A stretch of 7,062 bases of DNA from Treponema sp. (lineage in GTDB: Bacteria > Spirochaetota > Spirochaetia > Treponematales > Treponemataceae): assembly GCA_017544745.1 (NCBI GenBank), contig JAFYDO010000140.1, positions 1 to 7,062 on the forward strand, in the 5' to 3' direction. The notes beneath the pieces are model-generated. The model saw only the letters and a program-made list of their open reading frames with translations. It did not search any database and was not told the origin of the DNA. Below are positions 1 through 6,833 of this stretch, piece by piece (positions within the stretch are counted from its first letter, which is position 1; each line of letters opens with the position of its first letter). The translations under genes were made by a program, and so were the position numbers.

Positions 1-2418
1 AGTCACACCGGTACAACCGTAAACAAAAACAAATTCAAACTGAAGTCCCTTACTCTTGTGAATTGTCATGATGTTTACAGCATCGCCTTTTTCTATAGGG
101 TAGGTAAGTTCATCAATATTGATTTCAACTTCATCTCCAAAGGTAGAAATCTCCTTATCCTTAATCTGGCTCAGCTGGTCTGCAAACCAGGCAATGCCCT
201 TGTCATTCTGGTCGGTCTGGCGTGCAAGTTCAAAAAGCATATCAAACTGTTCGGCATAAAGACTCTTACGGTAACTGAGCATTGTTTCGTAACGGTAACC
301 GCAGTCGTTCCATAAAACTTCAAGAGTTTTTGTAAGAGGACGGCTTAGGGTAAGAATGCGCTGTGTCTGGTAAAAATCCCAGGCGCGGCGGTATTTGTTT
401 TTTTCAACTTCATCTGTCCATTGTTCAGGATTTTCTCCCGCAAGCACAGCTTCTACACTTTCTTCGCTAAGGTTTGCAAACGGAGAAGCAAGATATCCTG
501 CAAGCGAGATTGAGTCATCAGGGTAAACGCACAGCTGAATAAAATTGTAAATATCGTTTATCGGTCCGTCAGAAAAAATAGAAGTGTTCATGTCCAGCGT
601 GTACGGAATGTTAAACACATTGAACCATTTTATAAGATATCGCCTGTCGGTACGTCCACGGTCCAGAACTGCAAAGCTTGAATATGGCACCACTATATTC
701 TGCTTTGCCGATTCTGTCCTAAAACGTACAATTTCCTGCGCAATATAAATTGCAAGCTGGTCTTTTGTATTAAAGAAAACAGATTTATCCAGGTCGGTTG
801 CATCAAAAAGATTTACAGAAAGCAGCTTTCTTGATTTGTCGTCCAAGCTTCCCTGTTCCACTTCCTTTTGATTTACAGGATCATATTTTATTGCCGGAAC
901 CAAATATTTTGCTTCAAAGTTTCTGGTGGTTGTGTTGTCAAAAATTAAATTGTTGTCGCCAAAGATGCGGTTAAATATTGTCAAAAGCTCGTTTGCAGAA
1001 CGGTAGTTGTAGTTCATCTGCAAAAAAGCTTCTTCGCCAAGCTCATATTTGAGGTTGTTAAACACCGAAACATCTGCACCGCGGAATTTATAAATGGATT
1101 GCTTTTCATCGCCGACAAAAAAGAGTTTTTGTCCGAACCGGGACCCTTCGAGAGCCTCAGGGACCCCATTTAGAAGAAACAGTAACTCCTTGTTCTTTGA
1201 GTTGTTATCCTGAAACTCATCAATCATTATTTTTTCGTAAGCGGCCTGTTCTGCAAGTCTAATATCTTCCTGCTCATTCAAAATCTTAAGCGCAAGCTCA
1301 GAAATATCTGCAAAGGTTAGATTCCCCGTAGAGCGTTTAGATTCATTTACAAGCGCGGTAAAATCATCAAACATGGAGTACAAATCTGCGGTATCATTCA
1401 TCTGCGCAACATAAGTACAAAGAGAATTAATTACTTCAAAGGTCTGGCGCAAAAGCTTTATATGCTCTTTAAATAAACCAACAGCAGGTTTTGTTTTTCC
1501 GCCAGGAAGTCTTACTTTTTTTAGGAGGGCAGCAGCGTCTTTAAGAGTCCCGGTCTGTTCAATAATTCCGTTTATATCTCCAACTTCCACAAGCGTTATA
1601 GAATTAAGATATTCAACAAGCTCACTGGTGCTGTTTATAAACACGGTTCCCGGAGATGCCACCTGTGCTTCTGTGTAGGCCGGAACAATTGAACGAATGA
1701 TTGTTTTAAGTGGAGTTATATCTTGGGGAACTTCGCCATCGGGCAGAGCACAGATGATTCCGTTCCAGCTGGCAACTAAAACTTTTTTCTGATCCTCAAG
1801 CTTTGAACAAAAATAATCTTGTGGATCTGCAAGTGTAGTATATTCGCTTACCGCTGTTGCAAGAATGTCATACGCAAAATCTTCGAGCTTTCCCGCATCT
1901 GCATACTGCTGAACACAGATACGATTTCTGTTTGAAAAAACGTAGGGTAGTGCAAGCTTTTTTATATCTTCAAAAGCGTCGCTGGCACCTGCAGTAAAGT
2001 CAGGACGTATTCCGTAACGGTTGGCTGCCTGCTTTACAATTGAATTACAATAGGAGTCCAGAGTCTGAATGTGTGCTTCGGAAAATTCCTGGAGTGCCTG
2101 CTGGGCGCGTTTTTTTTCTAATGCAGGAGTTTTGGGATTATCTGCAAAAAATAAAAGTGTCCTGTAGATTCGCTCGTACATTTCGCCCGCTGCTTTTTTT
2201 GTAAATGTAAGCGTAAGAATCTGTGACGCACGGATACCGACTGACATTACAAGCCAGGCAAAGCGTGTTGCAAGTACCTGTGTTTTTCCCGAACCAGCTC
2301 CTGCTGCTACAATTGTGTTACCTTCGCGGCAGCATACGGCCTTTTGTTTGCTGTCCAGTTTTTTTTCAAGAAGGTCCAGGTAAGCGTACTGATTTGCAGC
2401 TATAATATCGTCGCTCAT
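1..2418 (-). CDS. addA: AddA/RecB-like UvrD-family helicase subunit, 3' end cut by window edge
   Basis: This is an ATP-dependent DNA translocase of superfamily 1A, the motor subunit of an AddAB-type helicase-nuclease that processes double-strand breaks in the cytoplasm. The frame is open from the ATG at 2418 to position 1, giving 806 residues without a stop. Motifs appear in order: a Q-motif-like DSKQKAV near residue 25, Walker A GAGSGKT (40-46), motif Ia TLTFTKKAAGEM (about 69-80), motif Ib AHIQTLDSYC (about 115-124), motif II DEFQD (400-404), motif III GDEKQSIYKFR (436-446), NYRS (471-474) and motif V TIHKSKGLQF (785-794). Motif VI and any C-terminal nuclease domain lie beyond the edge; AddA homologues run to roughly 1,200 residues. 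The start is fixed by a strong AGGGAGG five bases upstream, and the ATG overlaps the addB stop as ATGA. Between motifs II and III the protein contains GVPEALEGSRF, encoded by a REP-like palindrome. AddA is preferred over RecB because of the AddB-like neighbour. Confidence 0.9.
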   Translation of the reverse strand, partial: MSDDIIAANQYAYLDLLEKKLDSKQKAVCCREGNTIVAAGAGSGKTQVLATRFAWLVMSVGIRASQILTLTFTKKAAGEMYERIYRTLLFFADNPKTPALEKKRAQQALQEFSEAHIQTLDSYCNSIVKQAANRYGIRPDFTAGASDAFEDIKKLALPYVFSNRNRICVQQYADAGKLEDFAYDILATAVSEYTTLADPQDYFCSKLEDQKKVLVASWNGIICALPDGEVPQDITPLKTIIRSIVPAYTEAQVASPGTVFINSTSELVEYLNSITLVEVGDINGIIEQTGTLKDAAALLKKVRLPGGKTKPAVGLFKEHIKLLRQTFEVINSLCTYVAQMNDTADLYSMFDDFTALVNESKRSTGNLTFADISELALKILNEQEDIRLAEQAAYEKIMIDEFQDNNSKNKELLFLLNGVPEALEGSRFGQKLFFVGDEKQSIYKFRGADVSVFNNLKYELGEEAFLQMNYNYRSANELLTIFNRIFGDNNLIFDNTTTRNFEAKYLVPAIKYDPVNQKEVEQGSLDDKSRKLLSVNLFDATDLDKSVFFNTKDQLAIYIAQEIVRFRTESAKQNIVVPYSSFAVLDRGRTDRRYLIKWFNVFNIPYTLDMNTSIFSDGPINDIYNFIQLCVYPDDSISLAGYLASPFANLSEESVEAVLAGENPEQWTDEVEKNKYRRAWDFYQTQRILTLSRPLTKTLEVLWNDCGYRYETMLSYRKSLYAEQFDMLFELARQTDQNDKGIAWFADQLSQIKDKEISTFGDEVEINIDELTYPIEKGDAVNIMTIHKSKGLQFEFVFVYGCTGVT
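1140..1166 (-). repeat. REP-like short palindromic element inside addA
   Basis: On the plus strand the heptamer GGGACCC occurs at 1140-1146 and again at 1160-1166, flanking TTCGAGAGCCTCA. The core at 1144-1162 starts CCCTTCGAGAG and ends GCCTCAGGG. It can fold with CCCT pairing to AGGG and an inner GAG/CTC pair. Read on the minus strand the core is CCCTGAGGCTCTCGAAGGG, which from memory closely resembles the dispersed palindrome CCCTGAGCCTGTCGAAGGG that recurs in many bacterial genomes, often in frame within genes. It is GC-rich compared with the surrounding gene and encodes GVPEALEGS in AddA. There is only one copy in this window, so membership of a repeat family is inferred. Confidence 0.55.
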
Positions 2419-5318
2419 TTTGACCTCCCTGCGATTGTGTAATTATAACGGCAGATAGATTTATATTCACAACCGCCACAGTCTTCAAAGGTGTCTATCT
2501 GGTCCAGCGGATACTCTGCTTTTTTGACGCATTCTGCAAAGTATCCTGCATATTTTTCAAAGGCCTGGATTGTTGTTTCATAATCTTCCAGCTGTTTGTT
2601 CTTGTTTGCCTGATCCACCACAACTGTATTTTTCTGTCCCGAAGCCGAAAAGTTTATGGCATAAAAAGCCGCAAGACTGATTTCCTTGACCTTTTCATTT
2701 TCGCGCATGAGCGTTATGTACATTGGAATCTGAAAATCCTGCAGGGTTCCGTCTTCTGCAACCTTTGCTTCAAACTGCTTTGGCATGGAGGACGGCGTGT
2801 TTTTATAATCTATGATTGTCCAGCCTGTGTCTGCGGGATTTGCATTGCCGGCTGTAAGTATACAGTCAATTTTTCCGGTGTAGTTCCAGCTGCGTTTTGA
2901 GTCGTTACCGCCATACCATTTTTCTATGCCCTTGATTTTGTAGCCTGCAAACTTTATGCAAAAGTTCTGTAAAAAAATGATGATTGTTTTTGTGATGGCG
3001 GGAATCTGTGACTCAAGCATTTTGATTGTGAGCGGGCTGTTATGAAACTCTTCTTCCGGATTGTTGATTGCTTCTTTTGCAAAACCCGCCAGCAGCGCAA
3101 CGAGTTCAACCTGATTTTCAAGAACACCGTCATCATTCACTGCGGGCAGCGTTAGATTGTTTTTCATAAGATACTGACCGTAAAGCTCAAGCACCTTGTG
3201 ATGAATGTTTCCCATGTCGTAGCGCCCGATAAGCGAAGTAGAAAGGCTGTCCGGTTCAAGTCTGAGTACGGTAGAAAAAATCCACTTGCGCGGACACGGA
3301 AAAAACTTTTTCATATCCGACTGCGACAAAGTGATTTTTGCATTGGCTTTGTCGGGGTTGTGCTTGTTGCGGTTTGCAATCAGAAAATCCAGAATCTTTT
3401 GCTGGAGCACTGCAGGAATCTTATACTCCTCTGACTCACAGCCTTTGTCCTGATTAAAACTGTCCCAGCGTTCAAACTGAACTTTTTGCTGCTCGGAAAA
3501 ATCCGCGGCCTGGTCCTTCGATGATCCCAGAAACCACGACTTTTCATTCTGAATAAAATCTGTTTTTTCCAGTCCGCCAAGCACAGCTTCAAAATCCTGT
3601 TCACTTTTTGTACCAAGGTATGTATGTGCAATTGCAAAGCCCGCAAAGGTTTCTTCGGCACACGAGAACATTGGCAGCGTGCCGGCACCGGTTTCTGCGC
3701 TTTTTGCATAAAGCTTTATAAAAGCCCTGGATGCATTAAATAGTTTATCTTCGTCGGTAAGCTGGAGCAGGGTTCGTTTGCGTGCGTTTAAAAAGGAAAG
3801 TCTTTTAAAAGGAAGTTCAAGATTATTCTGGCTTGAGTCAATTACAAACTGATACTTAAAATTTGCTGCTGCCGAAAGCTTGTACGGAAAAACCGAAATT
3901 CCAACAGCAGTGCTTTGTGGAGTATAAGTTTTGGCTGCCAGTTCGTTTATAAAAAATTCATAAGGCTTTTCGACAGTAAGTCCCAGGGGCTCGCAAAAAT
4001 CGCGTTCAACAGCAATAAGAGCATTAAGCTCTGTAATACAGCGGCTTATGATTTTATCTGCAGTTTCAGAGAAATCAGATGGTTCAAGATAGCGGGTTTT
4101 AAAACTCATCCATGCTACATGAATTGCCGCAAAGGTGTTACTTTTGCAGATTGCAGTCACATCCTTTTTGAGCTGTGCATAAAAAGTGTATTCACGCTCA
4201 TCACGGTTTATGTGCGACAGGGCTTCCTTCCAGATGTCTACATGTTCTCCGTCCGGCTTGTCGTAACCACAGATACAGCGCAGTCTTTGTCCTTCTCGTA
4301 TAAGGTTTTCGCGTGCTTCTTTATCTTCAGATTTCCACGGAATGTAGTTATCAAGCAAAAGCCGGCGTACGCTGTCATAAGAAAAACCGGAATTATAGCA
4401 GTCAAGAATTTCTTTAAAAATAATGCCCGCGCAGTTAGAAGTAAGAGGAAAACCTGCTCGAATAACAAAAGGCACGCAGTAGTTTGTAAGCTCGCGTTCA
4501 ATATAAGGGCGGTAGGTTTGAAGGTCCGGTACACTAAGGGTTATGTCGGTCCAGTCTGCCTTGCCTTGTGCAACAAGATTTCGCATTGCAAGAATTGTCA
4601 TGCGTAGTTCGCGTCGCGAGTCCGGATATTTTATGCATTCAGGATGCGGTGCATTTTCTTTTTCTTCCGGCAGCATTATAAGTGTGATATCAGGGCAGCC
4701 TTCAAAAACTTCTATATAGTCTGCAAAGTCTTCCAGAATCTCGGGATAGATAATCAGTATTTTTTTGCCGCTTCCTGTAAAATCGGGAGTTACCCAGGCA
4801 GGTTCAAAAAAGTTATTTGCATCTAAGAAAGCTTTGTATTTTTCATAAAGGAGCTTGTAATCAAGATCTTCGTCGTCGGGTTCAACCGCAGTGCCTGGAC
4901 CGGAAGCTTCAAACATCATTCTGTGCCAGAGTTTTAGAGACGGCAGCATTCTGCAAATCCAGTCGGTAAACGAAGCGGCAGTGCCTGAAAATTGGGGATT
5001 GATTATTTTTTTGAAAAAAGGTTTTTCTGCATTTTTTTGAATAAGACTGCGTACAAAAATTTTTCTGAGCAGTGCAGGTATAGGCGACTTCTCGGGTTCA
5101 GAAGCGCTTACATAATTTCCCTTAAACTTATCCCACGAAACAAAGCGTTCCAGCGGTACAGCAGAAACTCCTGATTCTTGTGAATGTACAACACACCAAT
5201 CTATCCAGGAGTTCATTACGACATCGGTTGAGAAAACAAAAATATAATTCTGGTCCGGAAGAAATTGTTTAAAAACTTGAGTCAGTTCTTGTGGCGCTGT
5301 ATAAATGCAATTATTCAT
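2415..5318 (-). CDS. addB: AddB-like PD-(D/E)XK exonuclease subunit with iron-sulfur staple
   Basis: This 967-residue protein is the likely AddB partner of the downstream AddA, forming a helicase-nuclease for break resection and recombination. The C-terminal third carries the RecB-family nuclease signature: GNIHHKVLE with the probable motif His at 707, the metal-binding Asp in TGKIDC (D818), and the D-x-K core IIDYKNT (D837, K839). Four cysteines match the AddB 4Fe-4S staple: C675 in FFPCPRKW, before the nuclease core, and C947, C950 and C956 spaced C-x2-C-x5-C at the extreme C-terminus. The N-terminal two thirds look like a degenerate helicase core. They retain segments such as DITLSVPDLQTYRPYIERE and FKYQFVIDSSQNNLELPFKR, but no GxGKT Walker A is present, so ATP hydrolysis by this subunit is unlikely. 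The start lies one base after the cysE stop and has no Shine-Dalgarno at normal spacing, which suggests translational coupling. The stop overlaps the addA start. RecC-like or generic PD-(D/E)XK nuclease are alternative labels. Confidence 0.85.
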   Translation of the reverse strand: MNNCIYTAPQELTQVFKQFLPDQNYIFVFSTDVVMNSWIDWCVVHSQESGVSAVPLERFVSWDKFKGNYVSASEPEKSPIPALLRKIFVRSLIQKNAEKPFFKKIINPQFSGTAASFTDWICRMLPSLKLWHRMMFEASGPGTAVEPDDEDLDYKLLYEKYKAFLDANNFFEPAWVTPDFTGSGKKILIIYPEILEDFADYIEVFEGCPDITLIMLPEEKENAPHPECIKYPDSRRELRMTILAMRNLVAQGKADWTDITLSVPDLQTYRPYIERELTNYCVPFVIRAGFPLTSNCAGIIFKEILDCYNSGFSYDSVRRLLLDNYIPWKSEDKEARENLIREGQRLRCICGYDKPDGEHVDIWKEALSHINRDEREYTFYAQLKKDVTAICKSNTFAAIHVAWMSFKTRYLEPSDFSETADKIISRCITELNALIAVERDFCEPLGLTVEKPYEFFINELAAKTYTPQSTAVGISVFPYKLSAAANFKYQFVIDSSQNNLELPFKRLSFLNARKRTLLQLTDEDKLFNASRAFIKLYAKSAETGAGTLPMFSCAEETFAGFAIAHTYLGTKSEQDFEAVLGGLEKTDFIQNEKSWFLGSSKDQAADFSEQQKVQFERWDSFNQDKGCESEEYKIPAVLQQKILDFLIANRNKHNPDKANAKITLSQSDMKKFFPCPRKWIFSTVLRLEPDSLSTSLIGRYDMGNIHHKVLELYGQYLMKNNLTLPAVNDDGVLENQVELVALLAGFAKEAINNPEEEFHNSPLTIKMLESQIPAITKTIIIFLQNFCIKFAGYKIKGIEKWYGGNDSKRSWNYTGKIDCILTAGNANPADTGWTIIDYKNTPSSMPKQFEAKVAEDGTLQDFQIPMYITLMRENEKVKEISLAAFYAINFSASGQKNTVVVDQANKNKQLEDYETTIQAFEKYAGYFAECVKKAEYPLDQIDTFEDCGGCEYKSICRYNYTIAGRSK
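2424..2430 (-). promoter_or_regulatory. Ribosome binding site of addA
   Basis: AGGGAGG on the minus strand lies five bases before the addA ATG and within the last codons of addB. Its strength fixes the addA start at 2418 and suggests that addA is translated well, by direct initiation as well as through the ATGA overlap. Confidence 0.8.
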
Positions 5319-5319
5319 T

Positions 5320-6183
5320 CTATATAGTAATGACAGAACCTGCCGGAACAGAACTTGTAATCCAGGTGTTACCGCCTATTGTGCTGCCCTTGCCAATAAC
5401 AGTGTTTCCGCCAAGAATTGTGGCTCCTGCGTAAATGGTAACATCATCTTCTATTGTAGGGTGTCGCTTTTTATCCTGGAGTGATTTTTTTACACTCAGT
5501 GCACCAAGTGTTACACCCTGATAAATTTTTACGTTGTTTCCAATAACAGTTGTTTCGCCAATTACAACGCCGGTTGCATGGTCAATAAAGAAGGATTCGC
5601 CGATTGTTGCTCCCGGGTGAATGTCTACTCCGGTTTTTCCATGAATGTGTTCACTCATAATGCGCGGAATAATTGGTACCCCGTTCTGATATAAGAAATG
5701 TGCAATTCTATGAACGGCAATTGCTTCGAGTCCCGGGTATGAAAGAATTACTTCCTCGTTGCTCTTGGCAGCAGGGTCTCCATTAAAGGCGGCAATTGTA
5801 TCCAGCTGAACCTTGCGGCGTATTTCCGGCAGCTCTTCTATAAGGGCAAGTGCAGTTTTTTCTGCCAGTGCAAAGCAATGTGACTGCTGAATATTATCTG
5901 CAGAGCCCTTTGTGTTTGTCATTGTATAAATGAGAGCTTTTTGAATTTCTTTGGTAAGTTTTGCAATGATGCTGTTAACTTTTTGCCCGGTGATATAGCG
6001 TATATTTACAGGATCAATATCTTCTTCTGTCCTGAAGCCCGGAAAAATAAGGGATTGCACATCACTCAAGATAGAAACAACCGTCTGCCTGTTAGGAAAG
6101 TTCTCCGCATCACTACGGTTCACCAGCCCATACTTTTCATAAGAGTCAATTATACCATCTACAAGTTTATCAATATTAGTCAT
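5320..6183 (-). CDS. cysE: Serine O-acetyltransferase (CysE/EpsC type)
   Basis: The enzyme transfers acetyl from acetyl-CoA to L-serine, giving O-acetylserine for cysteine synthesis in the cytoplasm. The 287 residues comprise an N-terminal helical SATase domain, with [16 protein letters not shown] typical of the family, and then a left-handed beta-helix of hexapeptide repeats from about residue 178 to the end. Catalytic signatures are visible: [14 protein letters not shown] with D201 and H202, and RHPTI with H241, matching the E. coli CysE His158 and His193 sites. The long N-terminus suits the EpsC branch. I chose the ATG at 6183 because AAAAAGGG ends six bases before it; the ATG at 6189 is in frame (adding Met-Arg) but abuts the purine run with no spacing. 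The C-terminus stops right after the helix, at [10 protein letters not shown], without the usual GVPAR-type tail, yet ends in Ile as CysK-binding tails do. It is the first gene of the operon with addB and addA. Confidence 0.95.
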   Translation of the reverse strand: MTNIDKLVDGIIDSYEKYGLVNRSDAENFPNRQTVVSILSDVQSLIFPGFRTEEDIDPVNIRYITGQKVNSIIAKLTKEIQKALIYTMTNTKGSADNIQQSHCFALAEKTALALIEELPEIRRKVQLDTIAAFNGDPAAKSNEEVILSYPGLEAIAVHRIAHFLYQNGVPIIPRIMSEHIHGKTGVDIHPGATIGESFFIDHATGVVIGETTVIGNNVKIYQGVTLGALSVKKSLQDKKRHPTIEDDVTIYAGATILGGNTVIGKGSTIGGNTWITSSVPAGSVITI

Positions 6184-6188
6184 ACGCA

Positions 6189-6196
6189 TCCCTTTT
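6189..6196 (-). promoter_or_regulatory. Purine-rich ribosome binding site that decides the cysE start
   Basis: On the minus strand AAAAAGGG runs directly into ATGCGTATG; the last A of 6189 belongs to the first ATG, so the run is effectively 6190-6197. Spacing is about six bases to the second ATG (6183) and none to the first (6189). This favours the second ATG as the translation start. Confidence 0.5.
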
Positions 6197-6250
6197 TCTA
6201 TAATATATAAGAAACAAAAAGAAAAAGAAAGTAGAAAAGGAAATAATTGA

Positions 6251-6272
6251 ACCCCGTTTTGTGACCGGGAGT
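6251..6272. other. GC-rich imperfect inverted repeat in the divergent region
   Basis: On the plus strand ACCCCG (6251-6256) pairs with CGGGAGT (6266-6272). This gives six base pairs with one bulged A and a nine-base loop. It stands out as a GC island within very AT-rich DNA. It lies about 65 to 90 bases upstream of cysE, so if transcribed from the left-going promoter it would form a hairpin in the cysE leader. Neither side is followed directly by a clean T run, so a simple terminator is doubtful. Function is unknown. Confidence 0.35.
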
Positions 6273-6338
6273 CCTTTACCTATGAATTTATTTATAACAC
6301 AACCTCTCTATAATTCATCATTTTTGAATCATAGTCTA

Positions 6339-6367
6339 TTGACATAATCTTTTTCTTTCTTTATATT
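6339..6367 (+). promoter_or_regulatory. Sigma70-type promoter of the tRNA-Thr/rpmG/tRNA-Trp/secE transcript
   Basis: A perfect -35 hexamer TTGACA (6339-6344) is followed, after a 17-base spacer, by TATATT (6362-6367), which is five of six to consensus. Initiation is expected near 6373-6375, about 35 bases before the mature 5' end of tRNA-Thr. Consensus sequence and ideal spacing fit a highly expressed stable-RNA and ribosomal-protein unit. The spacer is rich in T and C. Confidence 0.8.
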
Positions 6368-6409
6368 TATTAGACGCACGTTTTCTGTTTTTGTGGAGAA
6401 TACTGCAAT

Positions 6410-6482
6410 GCCCATGTAGCTCAGTTGGTAGAGCACCACATCGGTAATGTGGAGGTCTGCAGTTCGATTCTGCACATGGGCT
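6410..6482 (+). tRNA. tRNA-Thr (anticodon GGT)
   Basis: The cloverleaf is complete in 73 bases. Acceptor arms GCCCATG and CATGGGC pair perfectly, the D stem is GCTC/GAGC, the anticodon stem CCACA/TGTGG, the variable loop AGGTC, and the T arm TGCAG-TTCGATT-CTGCA. The anticodon loop is TCGGTAA, giving GGT for ACC/ACT threonine codons, but position 33 is C where nearly all elongator tRNAs have U. The discriminator base is T and CCA is not encoded, so CCA must be added after 3' processing. It is the first gene of the rightward transcript and must be excised from the rpmG message. Confidence 0.95.
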
Positions 6483-6523
6483 TTTAGAAAACAATTTTTA
6501 GTGATTTTTTTTAGGAGTTATAT

Positions 6524-6700
6524 ATGGCTAGCAAGAAAAAGGGTTCAGTAGAAATCATTGCTTTGCAGTGCACAGAATGTAAGAGAAAGAATTATACTAC
6601 TTACAAGAACCGCAAGAACATTACTGGTAAGCTTGAAAAGAACAAGTATTGTCCATGGTGCAAGAAGAGCGTTCTTCACAAAGAAACAAAAGCAAAATAA
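6524..6700 (+). CDS. rpmG: 50S ribosomal protein L33
   Basis: The 58-residue basic protein is a structural component of the large ribosomal subunit near the E site. It has the zinc-ribbon (C+) form of L33: C16-x2-C19 in LQCTEC and C43-x2-C46 in KYCPWC. The family motif around [22 protein letters not shown] is clearly recognisable, and length is normal for L33. The start is set by AGGAG (6513-6517) six bases before the ATG. The gene sits between tRNA-Thr and tRNA-Trp on the same strand, with 41 bases before it and 43 after, and with no convincing terminator in either gap, so it is probably co-transcribed with both tRNAs and secE. Confidence 0.97.
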   Translation: MASKKKGSVEIIALQCTECKRKNYTTYKNRKNITGKLEKNKYCPWCKKSVLHKETKAK

Positions 6701-6743
6701 TTTTGGTATTTACCGCCGGAGTTTTCTGACGGATTAAATATAT

Positions 6744-6816
6744 AGGGCAGTAGTTCAGTTGGTAGAGCAGCGGTCTCCAAAACCGCCTGTCGTGGGTTCA
6801 AGTCCTGCCTGCCCTG
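6744..6816 (+). tRNA. tRNA-Trp (anticodon CCA)
   Basis: A 73-base cloverleaf is present: acceptor AGGGCAG/CTGCCCT, D stem GTTC/GAGC with one G-T pair, anticodon stem GCGGT/ACCGC with loop CTCCAAA, variable loop CTGTC, and T arm GTGGG-TTCAAGT-CCTGC with two G-T pairs. The anticodon CCA reads TGG, and U33 is present as expected. The discriminator is G, standard for tRNA-Trp. The 3' CCA is not encoded. The position just before secE is a common bacterial arrangement. Confidence 0.97.
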
Positions 6817-6833
6817 ATAAAAGGAAAGATGTT

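Noticed and set aside
1..2418. Possible frameshift or pseudogene in addA
   Set aside because: I read every in-frame codon from 2418 to 1 and found no stop; all visible helicase motifs are intact and in order.
3915..4607. Open frame of 230 codons on the plus strand, opposite addB
   Set aside because: It lies wholly antisense to the well-supported addB coding sequence, resembles no known family and has no start signal; it is a shadow frame.
6225..6290. tRNA-like fragment on the minus strand (GGGGTTCAATT resembles a T arm)
   Set aside because: The T stem does not close after the loop, no acceptor or D arm is present, and the nearby stem has no U33-type anticodon loop.
6309..6314. Perfect TATAAT on the plus strand
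   Set aside because: No recognisable -35 lies 16 to 18 bases upstream, and the TTGACA/TATATT pair further right is far better placed for tRNA-Thr.
6310..6338. Possible minus-strand promoter for cysE: TAGACT, 17 bp, AATTAT
   Set aside because: Both hexamers match only four of six consensus bases, and AT-rich DNA gives such matches by chance. A TATATT near 6202-6207 is also possible but would leave almost no leader. The cysE promoter remains undetermined.
6483..6512. T-run after tRNA-Thr as a Rho-independent terminator
   Set aside because: No hairpin other than the tRNA itself precedes the T tract, and rpmG follows at once with a good ribosome binding site.
6711..6732. Short inverted repeat CCGGAG/CTGACGG between rpmG and tRNA-Trp
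   Set aside because: Pairing is weak with a mismatch and bulge and is followed by no T run. More likely a spacer in the precursor RNA.
6759..6833. N-terminal extension of secE to an upstream ATG
   Set aside because: The extension is translated tRNA-Trp sequence; the 6834 start has a ribosome binding site and matches the SecE family.
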